A stretch of DNA of 64,000 nt from Caldalkalibacillus mannanilyticus JCM 10596 (lineage in GTDB: Bacteria > Bacillota > Bacilli > Caldalkalibacillales > JCM-10596): NCBI RefSeq assembly GCF_000615945.1, contig NZ_BAMO01000019.1, forward strand, positions 1 through 64,000. Reading direction: 5' to 3'. The position numbers and the translations under genes were made by a program. Shown here in pieces: positions 46,217 to 56,380 of this stretch. The notes under the pieces are model-generated. The model was not told the origin of the DNA, did no database searches, and saw only the letters and a program-made list of their open reading frames with translations. Each line of letters starts with the position of its first letter. The first letter of the stretch is position 1.

Positions 46217-47667
46217 AAACCATCCAGAGTAAAATTATTCTTCTGTCACTTATGATGCTTTTGTTTATGGGAAGCTTTTGGATTATTATTAGTTATTTTA
46301 ATCAGCAATCCATTCATAATTATAATGAAATATTACAAAGATACCTCTCTTTAAATCAAACGCTTACAGCCAGTCAAAAGGCGGTCAAAGAATTAAACAG
46401 CTACATGATGGACCCAACGGTTAGAAATTATACTCATTTTCAACGCAGTCGGGATGCTCTCATTGAAGCTAAGGAGCTTGTTCTCCCCTTATCCAATCAA
46501 CAAAATCATGTTTCCTTAATGAATTATGTTCATCTATTTGAAAGTCAATTAGAATCAATGGATCTAGCGCTGCGTGCGTACCAAGTAGGAAATGATGTGG
46601 AAGCTTCGTATCATTTTAATGAAGCGATACAGATCTCTGATTTCGTTGCTGAGGCAACTCTATCTTTAATTCGGACCGAGCTTCATTCCTCAGAAAAGGT
46701 ATACCTTTCCTTGATCGGACAAAGCATCAATTTAGGGAAAATAGGAATGTGGGCTTTTGTCGCTGTGGTGATGCTGATCCTGCTATTTTCCTTCTGGTTT
46801 TCCGCTGGGATTACTCGCCCTATTGGTATCTTGACTCGAGCAGCGAAAGAGGTTTCGAAGGGGAATTTTGACGAGGAGATTAATATACGGACAAGCGATG
46901 AAATCTCTTTTCTGGCGGAAACCTTTGATCAGATGAGAGGGAATATTAAGAATTTGATTCATGAAATAAAGAACAAAGCAGAGCTAGAAAAGGAACTTCA
47001 GGAGCATCAATTACTGCTAAGAGAAAGTGAGTTAAAAAGCCTACAAGCGCAAATCAATCCGCATTTTCTGTTCAATACCTTAAATACCCTCTCTAAAAAA
47101 GCGTATTTAGAGGGAGCAGAGGAAACAAGTAATCTCATTTCTATCGTTGCAGGATTATTTCGGTATAACCTGCGAGACTTAGATCGGCTTGTTTCGTTAC
47201 AGGAGGAGCTTCACGTCATCGAAAAGTACTTTCAAATCCTCAAAGCCCGATTTCCACGGCGTCTAGCGTATGAAATCGAGATTCAAGCAGATGTAGAGCA
47301 AATTCAAATGCCAGGGATGATCCTACAACCGTTTGTAGAAAATGCTTTTATTCATGCTATTGAGCCCTTGGAGGAGGGAGGACGAATCATCCTTCGGGTG
47401 ACAGACCAAGCAGAATGGGTCGAGGTTCAGATTGAGGATAATGGTCCTGGAATCCCACCAGAAAAAATGAAGCAAATCAAGCAGGCATTAGCCAAGGGAG
47501 AAAGAACGGGAGGAACCAGCCATGGTTCAGGAATTGGGATTTCAAATGCCACTAGAAGATTAGCCCTCTTCTATCAACGAGAAGATGTTATGGAAATGAG
47601 CAGTGTCGAAGGAGAAGGAACCTGTATCACATTGCGATTGTTTAAAGGGGGAAAGACACATGACTAG
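46213..47667 (+). CDS. LytS/YesM-type sensor histidine kinase
   Basis: The 484-residue kinase has membrane helices at about 8-28 and 176-200, an extracellular helical sensor between them, a HAMP domain (about 198-250), the phosphoacceptor H284 in QAQINPHFLFNTLN and an ATPase domain with IEDNGPGIPPEK and GSGIGISNATRRL. The extracellular part is short and mainly helical, as expected if the neighbouring sensor protein does the sugar binding. It overlaps the sensor by four bases and the response regulator by eight. Confidence 0.92.
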   Translation: MKTIQSKIILLSLMMLLFMGSFWIIISYFNQQSIHNYNEILQRYLSLNQTLTASQKAVKELNSYMMDPTVRNYTHFQRSRDALIEAKELVLPLSNQQNHVSLMNYVHLFESQLESMDLALRAYQVGNDVEASYHFNEAIQISDFVAEATLSLIRTELHSSEKVYLSLIGQSINLGKIGMWAFVAVVMLILLFSFWFSAGITRPIGILTRAAKEVSKGNFDEEINIRTSDEISFLAETFDQMRGNIKNLIHEIKNKAELEKELQEHQLLLRESELKSLQAQINPHFLFNTLNTLSKKAYLEGAEETSNLISIVAGLFRYNLRDLDRLVSLQEELHVIEKYFQILKARFPRRLAYEIEIQADVEQIQMPGMILQPFVENAFIHAIEPLEEGGRIILRVTDQAEWVEVQIEDNGPGIPPEKMKQIKQALAKGERTGGTSHGSGIGISNATRRLALFYQREDVMEMSSVEGEGTCITLRLFKGGKTHD

Positions 47668-49231
47668 AATACTCATCGTCGACGATGAAGAAATTGAAAG
47701 AATCGCTCTCCAAAAGATAATAGAAACGGAGATTACCGAGGTTGAAGTGATCGGACAGGCTGAAAATGGCAGACAGGCGATTGAAATGGCGGAGCAGTAT
47801 CAGCCAGATTTAATCCTCATGGACATCAAAATGCCTGGTATTGATGGCTTAGGGGCAATTGAAGCTATCCAGAAAAAACATGATCAGATCACGTTTATTA
47901 TTGTTTCTTCCTACGATACATTTGACTATGCTAGACAAGCCTTGCGTTTAGGCGTGAAGGACTATTTAGTGAAGCCTAGTCCAAAGGATGATATTGTTTC
48001 TACTATTCATAAGGTGATCCATGAGATTGAACAGAAAAAACGAGAGGAAAAAGACTGGAATAAAGTACAGGAGCAAATTCAGTTTTTGATGCCGATCTTA
48101 GAAACAGATTTGGTTACTCAATTGTTATTTGATCATGTGCATGAGGTCCATTTACAAGAAAGTATGGATATATTAGGAATCCAGACGACCGATTTATTTT
48201 ACACCATGGTTTTATTTTATTCACCGAAAAAAGGAATCGTTGAAGGGCCTAATATGGATGAATTCTACCTCACATTAAAAAGAAAGTTTTCACAGCATGG
48301 AAAAGGGTGGATTGGAGCGATGTCGGGCAGTCAAATCCCGATCATTTGTTTTTGGGACAAGACACAAGGCTCTTACCGTTTACAAGCCTCTCTTCTCGCT
48401 CGTGCTCTATTACAGCTTGCTCAGCACTATCCTGCGATTCAATTATTTGTGGGGATTGGCGGTGTATACAAAAGCTTTGATGAATTGAAGCATTCGTATC
48501 ATGAGGCTTTGCTTGCTTCAGTAGAACTAGAATTACCTGCTAAATTTTGTTTTTATGAGGATTTGGTTAACAAGTCGGAACAGAGCGCGCAGATACTGTT
48601 ACGCATCGAAAAACAAATTCTAGAAGAAATTCGCACAGGAAATTGGGAAGAGGTGACTCAGCAGGTCCTATTCCTCATTCAATATTTTCAAAAGGAGCAA
48701 AAAAGTGTTCTGGAAGCACAGCAGAGGATTCATGAGCTGTTTTTAGTCATTTTTCGTATTCTGGAGGAAATGGGTTTTCACTTGGAGAAGCCGTACTTCT
48801 CTACTCAGATTAGTCATTATCAGCAATTAAGAACTGAAGCAACGTGTAAGATTGAAAACATCTCCAAATCCATTCTCGCGCTGAAACATTATTCAGAAAC
48901 GGATGTAGCACAAAAAATAAAACAGTATATCGTGCAGAACTCGGCGACAGATATATCCTTAGAAATGATCGCTGAAAAAGTTAATCTGAGTCCTTATTAC
49001 ATCAGTAAGCTGTTTAAGGATGAATTTGATATCAGTTATATTGATTTCCTGACCCAGTGTCGCATACAAAAAGCAAAGGATCTGATTTGGCAAGGAAAAT
49101 TGAGCCTAAAAGAAGTCGCTTATGAAGTAGGTTATCGTGATCCCAACTATTTTAGCCGTGTGTTTAAGAAAACATGTGGTGTATCTCCTACACAATATAA
49201 GAATAAGCTGCTAAACAGAAACGAAGGGTAG
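47660..49231 (+). CDS. YesN/AraC-type response regulator
   Basis: The 523-residue protein has an N-terminal receiver domain with the phosphoacceptor D55 in PDLILMDIKMPG and K106 in DYLVKPSPKDD. A long middle part follows, and a C-terminal AraC DNA-binding domain (about 420-523) contains two helix-turn-helix motifs (ISLEMIAEKVNLSPYYISKL, LKEVAYEVGYRDPNYFSRVF). The ATG at 47660 follows GGGGGAAAG. It should activate xylFGH downstream when the kinase is on. Confidence 0.92.
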   Translation: MTRILIVDDEEIERIALQKIIETEITEVEVIGQAENGRQAIEMAEQYQPDLILMDIKMPGIDGLGAIEAIQKKHDQITFIIVSSYDTFDYARQALRLGVKDYLVKPSPKDDIVSTIHKVIHEIEQKKREEKDWNKVQEQIQFLMPILETDLVTQLLFDHVHEVHLQESMDILGIQTTDLFYTMVLFYSPKKGIVEGPNMDEFYLTLKRKFSQHGKGWIGAMSGSQIPIICFWDKTQGSYRLQASLLARALLQLAQHYPAIQLFVGIGGVYKSFDELKHSYHEALLASVELELPAKFCFYEDLVNKSEQSAQILLRIEKQILEEIRTGNWEEVTQQVLFLIQYFQKEQKSVLEAQQRIHELFLVIFRILEEMGFHLEKPYFSTQISHYQQLRTEATCKIENISKSILALKHYSETDVAQKIKQYIVQNSATDISLEMIAEKVNLSPYYISKLFKDEFDISYIDFLTQCRIQKAKDLIWQGKLSLKEVAYEVGYRDPNYFSRVFKKTCGVSPTQYKNKLLNRNEG

Positions 49232-49298
49232 AAGATAGTAGAGAAAAAGCCAAAGCACGAGAAAATCTTAAAAAGTAGCACAAAAGAGTAGCACAAAA

Positions 49299-49325
49299 TG
49301 AAAACGTTTTATGAAAGCGCTTAAA
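49299..49325. promoter_or_regulatory. Two overlapping cre boxes before xylF
   Basis: TGAAAACGTTTTAT (49299-49312) and TGAAAGCGCTTAAA (49312-49325) each match the CcpA consensus TGWAARCGYTWNCW with one mismatch. They share one base, and lie 113-139 bases before xylF. Catabolite repression by CcpA is expected. No clear -35/-10 pair can be named with confidence nearby. Confidence 0.75.
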
Positions 49326-49437
49326 ATAGTGCTAGTGATTACAAAAAAGTGCAGATGTTTTAGAAAAATAAAGGTATAAATCCATGATACATTAAACATG
49401 TAGAAAACAATTAAATAAAAAGAGGGGTTGAAAGTAA

Positions 49438-50511
49438 ATGAAGATCAGCAAATTATTTATGCTATGCCTTATTTTAACCATGGTATTCTCACTTGTTGCT
49501 TGTTCAACGGGAGATAATGCTACTCCTTCTAACTCGTCTGGAGATGCTGCCAATAACAATAGCGAACAAGCATCTGACAAAAAGATTAAAATTGGATTTT
49601 CTTTATCTACTCTTGCTGAAGAGAGATGGCAAAGAGATCGTGATTACTTTGTAGCAAAAGCAGAAGAATTAGGGGCTGAAGTTCTTGTTCAGGGAGCGAA
49701 TGGAGATGATACCAAACAATTAGCCCAAGCTGAAAACCTTATCAGCCAAGGGGTAGACATCCTTGTTGTCGTACCTAATAATGCTGATGTATCTGCTGCC
49801 ATCGTTGAGAAGGCACACGCAGAGGGAATTAAAGTCATTTCTTACGACCGTTTGATTAGAAATTCGGATGTGGACTTATATGTATCCTTTGACAATGAGC
49901 GTGTAGGTGAAATGCAAGCGGAAGCGATCACGAAGCTAGCTCCAAAAGGAAATTATGTGTATATCGGTGGGTCTGATACAGATAATAATGCATTATTATT
50001 CAAAAAGGGTGCCATGAATGTTCTACAGCCTCTTATTGATAGTGGAGATATTAAATTAGTCTATGAGCAATGGACAAAAGACTGGAATCCTGCAAACGCT
50101 TTATCTAATATGGAGAACGCTTTAACTGCGAACCAGAACAACATTGATGCGATTGTTGCTGCCAATGATGGAACAGCAGGTGGAGTTATTCAAGCTTTAG
50201 CGGCTCAAGGATTAGCAGGTCAAGTTCCTGTGTCTGGTCAGGATGCAGAATTAGCTGCAACTCAACGTATTGTAGAGGGAACTCAATCTATGACCGTCTA
50301 TAAGCCTATTAAGCTACTAGCAGAGAAAATCGCTGAATTAGCAGTAAAAATGGCTCAAGGGCAAGATCCAGGTGCAGATAAGGTTGTCAATAATGGAAAG
50401 ATCGATGTTCCTTCCATTCTATTAGATCCGATTGCTGTAACAAAGGAAAATCTAGATGACACGATTATTGCCGATGGTTTCCACAGCAAAGAAGACGTGT
50501 ACAAGAAATAA
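49438..50511 (+). CDS. xylF: D-xylose-binding lipoprotein
   Basis: This 357-residue protein is a lipoprotein (lipobox LVAC, cysteine about residue 21) with a mature part resembling E. coli XylF through most of its length: LAEERWQRDRDYFV, DILVVVPNNADVS, DRLIRNSDVDLYVSFDNERV, ENALTANQN, and MTVYKPIKLLAEKIAEL. It should bind D-xylose (or a closely related aldose) outside the membrane and pass it to XylH. The ATG follows AGAGGGG. It is the first transporter gene of the xylFGH unit. Confidence 0.9.
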   Translation: MKISKLFMLCLILTMVFSLVACSTGDNATPSNSSGDAANNNSEQASDKKIKIGFSLSTLAEERWQRDRDYFVAKAEELGAEVLVQGANGDDTKQLAQAENLISQGVDILVVVPNNADVSAAIVEKAHAEGIKVISYDRLIRNSDVDLYVSFDNERVGEMQAEAITKLAPKGNYVYIGGSDTDNNALLFKKGAMNVLQPLIDSGDIKLVYEQWTKDWNPANALSNMENALTANQNNIDAIVAANDGTAGGVIQALAAQGLAGQVPVSGQDAELAATQRIVEGTQSMTVYKPIKLLAEKIAELAVKMAQGQDPGADKVVNNGKIDVPSILLDPIAVTKENLDDTIIADGFHSKEDVYKK

Positions 50512-50534
50512 GGTGTAAGGAAGTTGGGAACGGC

Positions 50535-50569
50535 AAGTGGAACAGAATAACCTCTGTTCCACTTTTTTT
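50535..50569 (+). terminator. Terminator-like hairpin between xylF and xylG
   Basis: AAGTGGAACAGA (50535-50546) and TCTGTTCCACTT (50553-50564) form a perfect 12-base stem with a six-base loop, followed by T7. Being between the binding-protein gene and the ATPase gene of the same transporter, it probably lowers transcription into xylGH rather than ending the unit. Confidence 0.85.
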
Positions 50570-50587
50570 AAAGGGAGGAGGAGAACC

Positions 50588-52111
50588 ATGACTGTCGCAT
50601 TAGAAATGAAGAATATAACCAAAGAATTTCCGGGTGTCAAAGCCCTAAGCAATGTTTCGCTCTCAGTAAAGAAGGGGGAAGTTCATGCCTTATGTGGAGA
50701 GAACGGAGCGGGAAAGTCGACCCTAATGAAGGTATTAAGTGGCCTGTATCCTAAGGGAACGTACGATGGAGAGATTCTCATCAATGGAGAAGTGAAAAGC
50801 TTCAAAAACGTAAAGGATGCAGAAGAAGCAGGGATCGCCATTATTTATCAAGAGTTAACGGTCGTTAAGCAAATGCAGGTAGGGGAGAATATTTTTCTAG
50901 GAAATGAACCCTCCAAATTTGGTGTCATCGATAAAAATAGACTCTATGCCGAGAGTGAAAAATGGTTACAAGAAGTGGGGCTTAAGGGAGTTAGCCCAGA
51001 AACCATAACAGGGATTCTAGGAATAGGGCAACAGCAATTAGTGGAGATTGCCAAAGCTCTGGCGAAAAAGGCGAGTATATTAATTCTAGATGAACCGACG
51101 GCTGCTTTAACAGAGCAAGAAGTGAAAATCCTACTTAATATTTTGCGAATATTCAAACAAAAAGGAGTTACTTGTATTTATATTTCACACAAACTAAATG
51201 AAGTTTTTGATATCTGTGATACCGTCACAGTGTTACGGGATGGACAATCGATCGCTAGCTATCCGACCTCAGAATTGACTGAGGATAAAGTCATCTCTCT
51301 TATGGTGGGACGCGAGATTAAGGATCGTTTTCCACGAATAGAACCCATTCTAGGGGATGTTGTCCTATCCGTTAAAAACTACAATGTTTGGAATCCAGAT
51401 CAACCAGGAAAGAAAGTCATTCACAATGCTAACTTTGAAGTTAGAAAAGGAGAAATTCTTGGTATTTCTGGTTTGATGGGATCAGGTCGAACAGAACTAG
51501 TGATGAGTTTATTTGGAGCTTATAGAGGAAAGAGCGACGGAGAAGTCCACATTGATGGAAAACAAGTGAAAATGGATCGCACAGAAAAAGCAATCCAGCA
51601 TGGCTTAGCGCTTGTATCAGAGGACCGTAAAAAATTTGGGCTTGTGTTAAATATGGATATTAAGAGTAACGTGACGATGTCGAGTCTGAGAAGTATATCG
51701 TCCTGGGGTTCCATTAATAAGAATGAAGAGATTCAAAAGGGAAATGAGTATATTCAATCATTGAAGGTGAAAGCCAATTCAGTGGAAACCGTTGTAGGGA
51801 CCCTGAGTGGAGGAAACCAACAAAAGGTGGTAATAGGGAAGTGGCTCATGACTCAGCCTAAGGTGCTCATTTTGGATGAGCCGACTCGTGGAATTGATAT
51901 AGGAGCCAAATTTGAAATCTATAATATTATGAACGAATTAATCAAACAAGGTGTAGCAATAATTATGATTTCCTCTGAGCTGCCAGAAGTGCTAGGGATG
52001 AGTCATCGTATTCTCGTCATGTCAGAAGGTCATCTTGCCGGTGAATTTGATTATAGAGAAGCGACTCAAGAAAAAATCATGCACGTAGCTACAGGTGGAA
52101 AGAAAGGATGA
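50588..52111 (+). CDS. xylG: D-xylose ABC transporter ATP-binding protein
   Basis: XylG is a double ATPase (507 residues), as expected for CUT2 transporters. The N-terminal half has Walker A CGENGAGKST (37-46) and Walker B ILILDEPTAALTEQE. The C-terminal half has a degenerate Walker A (GLMGSGRTELV), with the signature LSGGNQQKV and Walker B VLILDEPTRGIDIG. The ATG follows GGGAGGAGGAG. It overlaps xylH by four bases. Confidence 0.92.
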   Translation: MTVALEMKNITKEFPGVKALSNVSLSVKKGEVHALCGENGAGKSTLMKVLSGLYPKGTYDGEILINGEVKSFKNVKDAEEAGIAIIYQELTVVKQMQVGENIFLGNEPSKFGVIDKNRLYAESEKWLQEVGLKGVSPETITGILGIGQQQLVEIAKALAKKASILILDEPTAALTEQEVKILLNILRIFKQKGVTCIYISHKLNEVFDICDTVTVLRDGQSIASYPTSELTEDKVISLMVGREIKDRFPRIEPILGDVVLSVKNYNVWNPDQPGKKVIHNANFEVRKGEILGISGLMGSGRTELVMSLFGAYRGKSDGEVHIDGKQVKMDRTEKAIQHGLALVSEDRKKFGLVLNMDIKSNVTMSSLRSISSWGSINKNEEIQKGNEYIQSLKVKANSVETVVGTLSGGNQQKVVIGKWLMTQPKVLILDEPTRGIDIGAKFEIYNIMNELIKQGVAIIMISSELPEVLGMSHRILVMSEGHLAGEFDYREATQEKIMHVATGGKKG

Positions 52112-53289
52112 GTCTCATGTCAACGAAGACTGAATTAAATACGACAACGAATGAAAGAAAATTGAAATGGTTCAAAATGGATATGCGTGCATATACCATG
52201 ATAGGAGCGTTATTAACGATTTGGATTCTATTCTCCTTCTTAAGCGATGCATTTCTGACGCCACGAAACCTATCTAACCTATTCCTCCAAATGTCTGTTA
52301 CCTCCATTCTCGCGATTGGAATGGTGATGGTTATTGTAGCAGGACAAATTGACTTATCTGTAGGATCGCTTGTGGGTCTAACGGGAGGAGTTGCCGCTAT
52401 CCTCAATGTCTGGTTGGAATGGAACACGATTCCTGTCATCATCGCTACCGTTTTGCTCGGAGCGTTAATTGGACTGATCCAAGGCTGGTGGGTTGCTTAT
52501 CGGGCTGTTCCCGCCTTCATTGTCACACTCGGCTCCATGCTGATCTTCCGTGGAGCATTACAAGGGATCACAAATAGCCAAACCATTGCTCCTCTTTCTC
52601 CAGAATTAAAATCTGTAGGTCAAGCGTATGTTTTACCTTCAATTGGTATCATTTTAGGAATTATAGCTGTGGTTATTATGGCGTTTGTTCTTATGCGTCA
52701 ACGCTCTTCGAGAGTAAAGTATGGATTTGAAGTAAACCCATTTCCAATCACTATTGCCCAAATGGTTGCGTATGCCGTACTGATCTTAGGATTTGTTTTC
52801 CTCATGAATCAATATCGAGGGATTCCTGTACCGTTTATACTGGTTATCTTCTTGGCTATCATTTTCACTTTTATTTCTAAGAATACCGTATTTGGTCGTC
52901 AAGTTTATGCCATAGGGGGAAATCCTGAGGCAGCTTCCCTTTCTGGGATCAATATTAAGCGTCGCATCCTGCTGGTTTTCGTTTTATGTAATACGCTTGC
53001 TGCTGTTGCAGGTCTAATCTTAGTGGCACGTGTTAATGCAGCGACTGTACAAGCTGGTACGATGATGGAATTAGATGCGATTGCTGCTTGTGTTATTGGT
53101 GGAACAAGTTTAATGGGTGGAGTAGGAACCATTGCTGGAGCCATCATTGGTGCTCTTGTTATGGCGACACTGGATAACGGAATGAGTATCATGAACATTG
53201 ATACCTTCTGGCAGTTAATTGTAAAAGGAAGTATTTTAGTCTTAGCCGTATGGATCGATATCTATAGCAGACAGAAGAAAAAAGCGTAG
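52108..53289 (+). CDS. xylH: D-xylose ABC transporter permease
   Basis: The 393-residue permease has the same length as E. coli XylH and about ten hydrophobic segments. The conserved regions are AIGMVMVIVAGQIDLSVGSL (near 75), RAVPAFIVTLGSMLIFRG and YAIGGNPEAASLSGI, and the C-terminal GGTSLMGGVGTIAGAIIGAL. ATG at 52108 overlaps the xylG stop; a second in-frame ATG lies at 52117. A terminator follows. Confidence 0.92.
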   Translation: MSLMSTKTELNTTTNERKLKWFKMDMRAYTMIGALLTIWILFSFLSDAFLTPRNLSNLFLQMSVTSILAIGMVMVIVAGQIDLSVGSLVGLTGGVAAILNVWLEWNTIPVIIATVLLGALIGLIQGWWVAYRAVPAFIVTLGSMLIFRGALQGITNSQTIAPLSPELKSVGQAYVLPSIGIILGIIAVVIMAFVLMRQRSSRVKYGFEVNPFPITIAQMVAYAVLILGFVFLMNQYRGIPVPFILVIFLAIIFTFISKNTVFGRQVYAIGGNPEAASLSGINIKRRILLVFVLCNTLAAVAGLILVARVNAATVQAGTMMELDAIAACVIGGTSLMGGVGTIAGAIIGALVMATLDNGMSIMNIDTFWQLIVKGSILVLAVWIDIYSRQKKKA

Positions 53290-53341
53290 GCTTCTACGAG
53301 TAACTAGAAAACTAAAACTAGGAAGAATATGTTCAACAAAG

Positions 53342-53384
53342 CCTGTATCTATGATTCCAGTTCATCTATAGATATAGGTTTTTT
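53342..53384 (+). terminator. Terminator after xylH
   Basis: CCTGTATCTAT (53342-53352) pairs with ATAGATATAGG (53368-53378), with one G-U pair and a 15-base loop, followed by a T-run. Confidence 0.8.
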
Positions 53385-53485
53385 GTTTTGTCTAAACTTG
53401 AAATTTTCTGAAAATGATAGACAAGCTTATAGAAACTAAGATATATTGGTAATTAAAAATAGAGAATATGAAGGAGTTGGAAATA

Positions 53486-54265
53486 GTGGAGAGAGCAGAA
53501 ATATCAAAAAATGAGTGGAAAGCACAATTCTATGATTCAACCGTTAATTATGTAACAAAATATGGAGAAGATATTCTTGAACTTCTAGCACCTAAAGAAG
53601 GAGAACAAATCCTAGATCTTGGTTGTGGTACAGGACATCTCACAGAGAAAATAGCACAGCAGGGAGCTAAAGTGATTGGAATCGATTTTTCAGAAAATAT
53701 GATCGAAGAGGCACAAAGACTCTACTCTCACCTAGATTTTCAGGTACAAAATGCAGAGCACCTACAATTAGATGAAAAAGTGGACGCTGTTTTTTCTAAT
53801 GCTGCTTTACACTGGATGAAAAATGCTTCCGCCGTAACCAATTCTGTAGCTAACTGTCTGAAACAAGGTGGCAGATTTGTTGCCGAATTTGGGGGGCAGG
53901 ATAATGTTGCCGTGATTATTGAAGCTCTCTATCAGGCGCTCGGAGAAAAGGGCATAAAACGATCAGAGGTGTATCATCCATGGTATTTTCCAAGTGTCGG
54001 AGAATATACCAGCCTGTTAGAAGCAAGCGGATTTACTGTACGCTATGTCCTATATTTTGATAGACCTACCTTACTGGAGGATTGTCCTCGTGGAGTGGAG
54101 GACTGGATTCGCAATTTCGCTGGAGATTTTGTACAGTCTGTAAGCCCCGAGCTGCGGGAAGAAGTGATCCAACGTGCCGCTGAGTTAACGAAGCCACAGC
54201 TATTTCAAGAAGGTCAATGGTTTGCTGATTATTGCCGATTACGTTTTGTAGCTGTTAAAAAATAA
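53486..54265 (+). CDS. Class I SAM-dependent methyltransferase
   Basis: This 259-residue protein has motif I ILDLGCGTGHLTEKIA (about residues 42-57), VIGIDFSENMIEEAQRLY and the post-I region DAVFSNAALHWMKNASA, as in trans-aconitate methyltransferase-like enzymes. The C-terminal part resembles that family's substrate-binding region but I cannot name the substrate. I chose the GTG at 53486, nine bases after AAGGAG; the ATG at 53468 has no good site. It stands alone between xylH and prkA. Confidence 0.82.
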   Translation: MERAEISKNEWKAQFYDSTVNYVTKYGEDILELLAPKEGEQILDLGCGTGHLTEKIAQQGAKVIGIDFSENMIEEAQRLYSHLDFQVQNAEHLQLDEKVDAVFSNAALHWMKNASAVTNSVANCLKQGGRFVAEFGGQDNVAVIIEALYQALGEKGIKRSEVYHPWYFPSVGEYTSLLEASGFTVRYVLYFDRPTLLEDCPRGVEDWIRNFAGDFVQSVSPELREEVIQRAAELTKPQLFQEGQWFADYCRLRFVAVKK

Positions 54266-54444
54266 TAATCCGTATTACAAGTATCTGAATGGAGCCCTCC
54301 TGCATAAGTTGTATTAAGCCTTATACAAGTATTTATCATGATCAAGGTTCTGCTTGAATATATTGAGTATAAAACCCCAGGTCAACAAAGGGGAGAAATA
54401 CTCGATAGCTGGACAATTGGCGAGAAATATGAGAGGAGGCTCCC

Positions 54445-56343
54445 ATGGATATCTTAAAAAAGATTGCGGAATACCGTTCGCATGAAGAAAGTTTATGTTG
54501 GGAAGGTACATTTTCAGAATATTTAGAAATTGTAAAAAGGAATCCAAAGGTCGCAGGGACTGCTCACTCAAGAGTATATAACATGATCAAGAGTGCAGGA
54601 GTTGAAGTAAGAGAGGACGGATCAAAGGATTATTTATTTTTTAGTCGTGAAATGTTTGGTTTAGATCGTGCTATAGAGCGCTTGGTTGAGGAATATTTTC
54701 ATTCTGCCGCCAAGAGATTAGATGTCAGAAAAAGAATTTTACTCTTAATGGGACCTGTCAGTGGAGGAAAATCAACGATTGTGACTATGTTGAAAAAGGG
54801 CTTGGAGCGTTATTCACGAACCGACGAGGGAGCCATGTATGCCATCAAGGGCTGTCCTATGCACCAAGAACCTTTATTGCTTATTCCTCATGAGCTCCGT
54901 TCTGAGGTTGAACAGGAGATAGGAATAAAAATAGAGGGTGAATTAAATCCCTATACAAGGATGCTAGTTCAAGAAAAGTATGGGAATCGAATGGAAGATG
55001 TCACGGTGGAACGTATCTTTCTCTCAGAAGTAGAACGAGTAGGGATCGGTACATTTAGCCCATCAGATCCTAAATCACAAGATATAGCCGACCTGACAGG
55101 AAGCATTGATTTCTCCACTATTGCTGAATATGGCTCAGAATCCGACCCAAGAGCGTATCGCTTTGACGGTGAATTAAATAAAGCGAATCGAGGGCTAATG
55201 GAGTTTCAAGAAATGCTGAAATGTGATGAGAAGTTTCTCTGGAACCTCCTATCACTCACACAGGAAGGAAACTTCAAAGCAGGACGCTTTGCCTTAATCA
55301 GTGCGGATGAATTAATTGTTGCCCATACGAATGAATCGGAGTATCGCTCCTTTATTAGTAATAAAAAGAATGAAGCACTACAGTCCAGAATGATCGTCAT
55401 GCAAGTGCCATATAATTTATCTGTAACAGAAGAAGAAAAAATCTACACTAAGCTCATCAAACAAAGCGATATTGGTCATATCCATATTGCTCCCCATGCT
55501 TTACGTGCAGCCTCCATCTTCTCCATTCTCACTAGACTAAAGGATTCTAAAAAACAAGGCGTTGATTTACTGAAAAAATTAAAGCTTTATGATGGCAAAG
55601 TAGTAGAAGGCTACAAATTAGCTGATGTTGAGGAATTGCGTAATGAATTCCATGATGAAGGGATGTCTGGGATCGATCCTCGTTATGTTATCAACCGTAT
55701 TTCAAGCGCGCTGATCAATACAGAAAATGATTATATCAATGCTCTGGATGTTTTAAGGTCATTAAAGGATGGCTTAGATTCCCATTCCTCCATAACAAAG
55801 GATGAGCGAGAAAAATACCTAAACTTTATTTCCATTGCCCGTAAGGAATATGATGAGCTTGCGAAGAAAGAGGTTCAGAAGGCATTTGTCTACTCGTATG
55901 AAGAATCGGCTAAGACCTTGATGGATAATTATCTCGATAATGTAGAGGCGTATTGTAACTGGCATAAAATTCGTGATCCATTAACAGGGGAAGAGCTTGA
56001 CCCCGATGAGAAGCTCATGAGATCGATTGAAGAACAAATTGGAGTTTCAGAGAATGCGAAAAAAGCCTTCCGCGAAGAAATCCTGATTCGTATTTCCGCT
56101 TATGCTAGAAAAGGAAAGAAATTCGACTATAATACTCATGACCGCTTAAGAGAGGCGATTCAAAAGAAACTATTTGCCGATTTGAAAGATGTCGTCAAGA
56201 TTACGACTTCAGCCAAAACACCGGATGAGAATCAATTAAAGAAAATCAATGAAGTGATCAATCGACTTGTTGAAGAGCATGGCTATAATGCTTCTTCCGC
56301 AAATGATTTACTCCGTTATGTAGGAAGCTTGTTAAATAGATGA
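54445..56343 (+). CDS. prkA: Serine protein kinase PrkA
   Basis: PrkA is an AAA-like protein kinase of sporulating bacteria and, as YeaG, of enterobacteria. The 632-residue protein has the family N-terminal region with Walker [10 protein letters not shown] (103-111), the central PrkA AAA part and a C-terminal domain. The ATG follows GAGGAGG. Only 37 bases separate it from yhbH, and spoVR comes next, so all three are probably one operon. In B. subtilis these genes act in sporulation. Confidence 0.95.
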   Translation: MDILKKIAEYRSHEESLCWEGTFSEYLEIVKRNPKVAGTAHSRVYNMIKSAGVEVREDGSKDYLFFSREMFGLDRAIERLVEEYFHSAAKRLDVRKRILLLMGPVSGGKSTIVTMLKKGLERYSRTDEGAMYAIKGCPMHQEPLLLIPHELRSEVEQEIGIKIEGELNPYTRMLVQEKYGNRMEDVTVERIFLSEVERVGIGTFSPSDPKSQDIADLTGSIDFSTIAEYGSESDPRAYRFDGELNKANRGLMEFQEMLKCDEKFLWNLLSLTQEGNFKAGRFALISADELIVAHTNESEYRSFISNKKNEALQSRMIVMQVPYNLSVTEEEKIYTKLIKQSDIGHIHIAPHALRAASIFSILTRLKDSKKQGVDLLKKLKLYDGKVVEGYKLADVEELRNEFHDEGMSGIDPRYVINRISSALINTENDYINALDVLRSLKDGLDSHSSITKDEREKYLNFISIARKEYDELAKKEVQKAFVYSYEESAKTLMDNYLDNVEAYCNWHKIRDPLTGEELDPDEKLMRSIEEQIGVSENAKKAFREEILIRISAYARKGKKFDYNTHDRLREAIQKKLFADLKDVVKITTSAKTPDENQLKKINEVINRLVEEHGYNASSANDLLRYVGSLLNR

Positions 56344-56380
56344 TGAAAAGAATAAAAGAATTAAAAAGGAGGGTTTTCCA

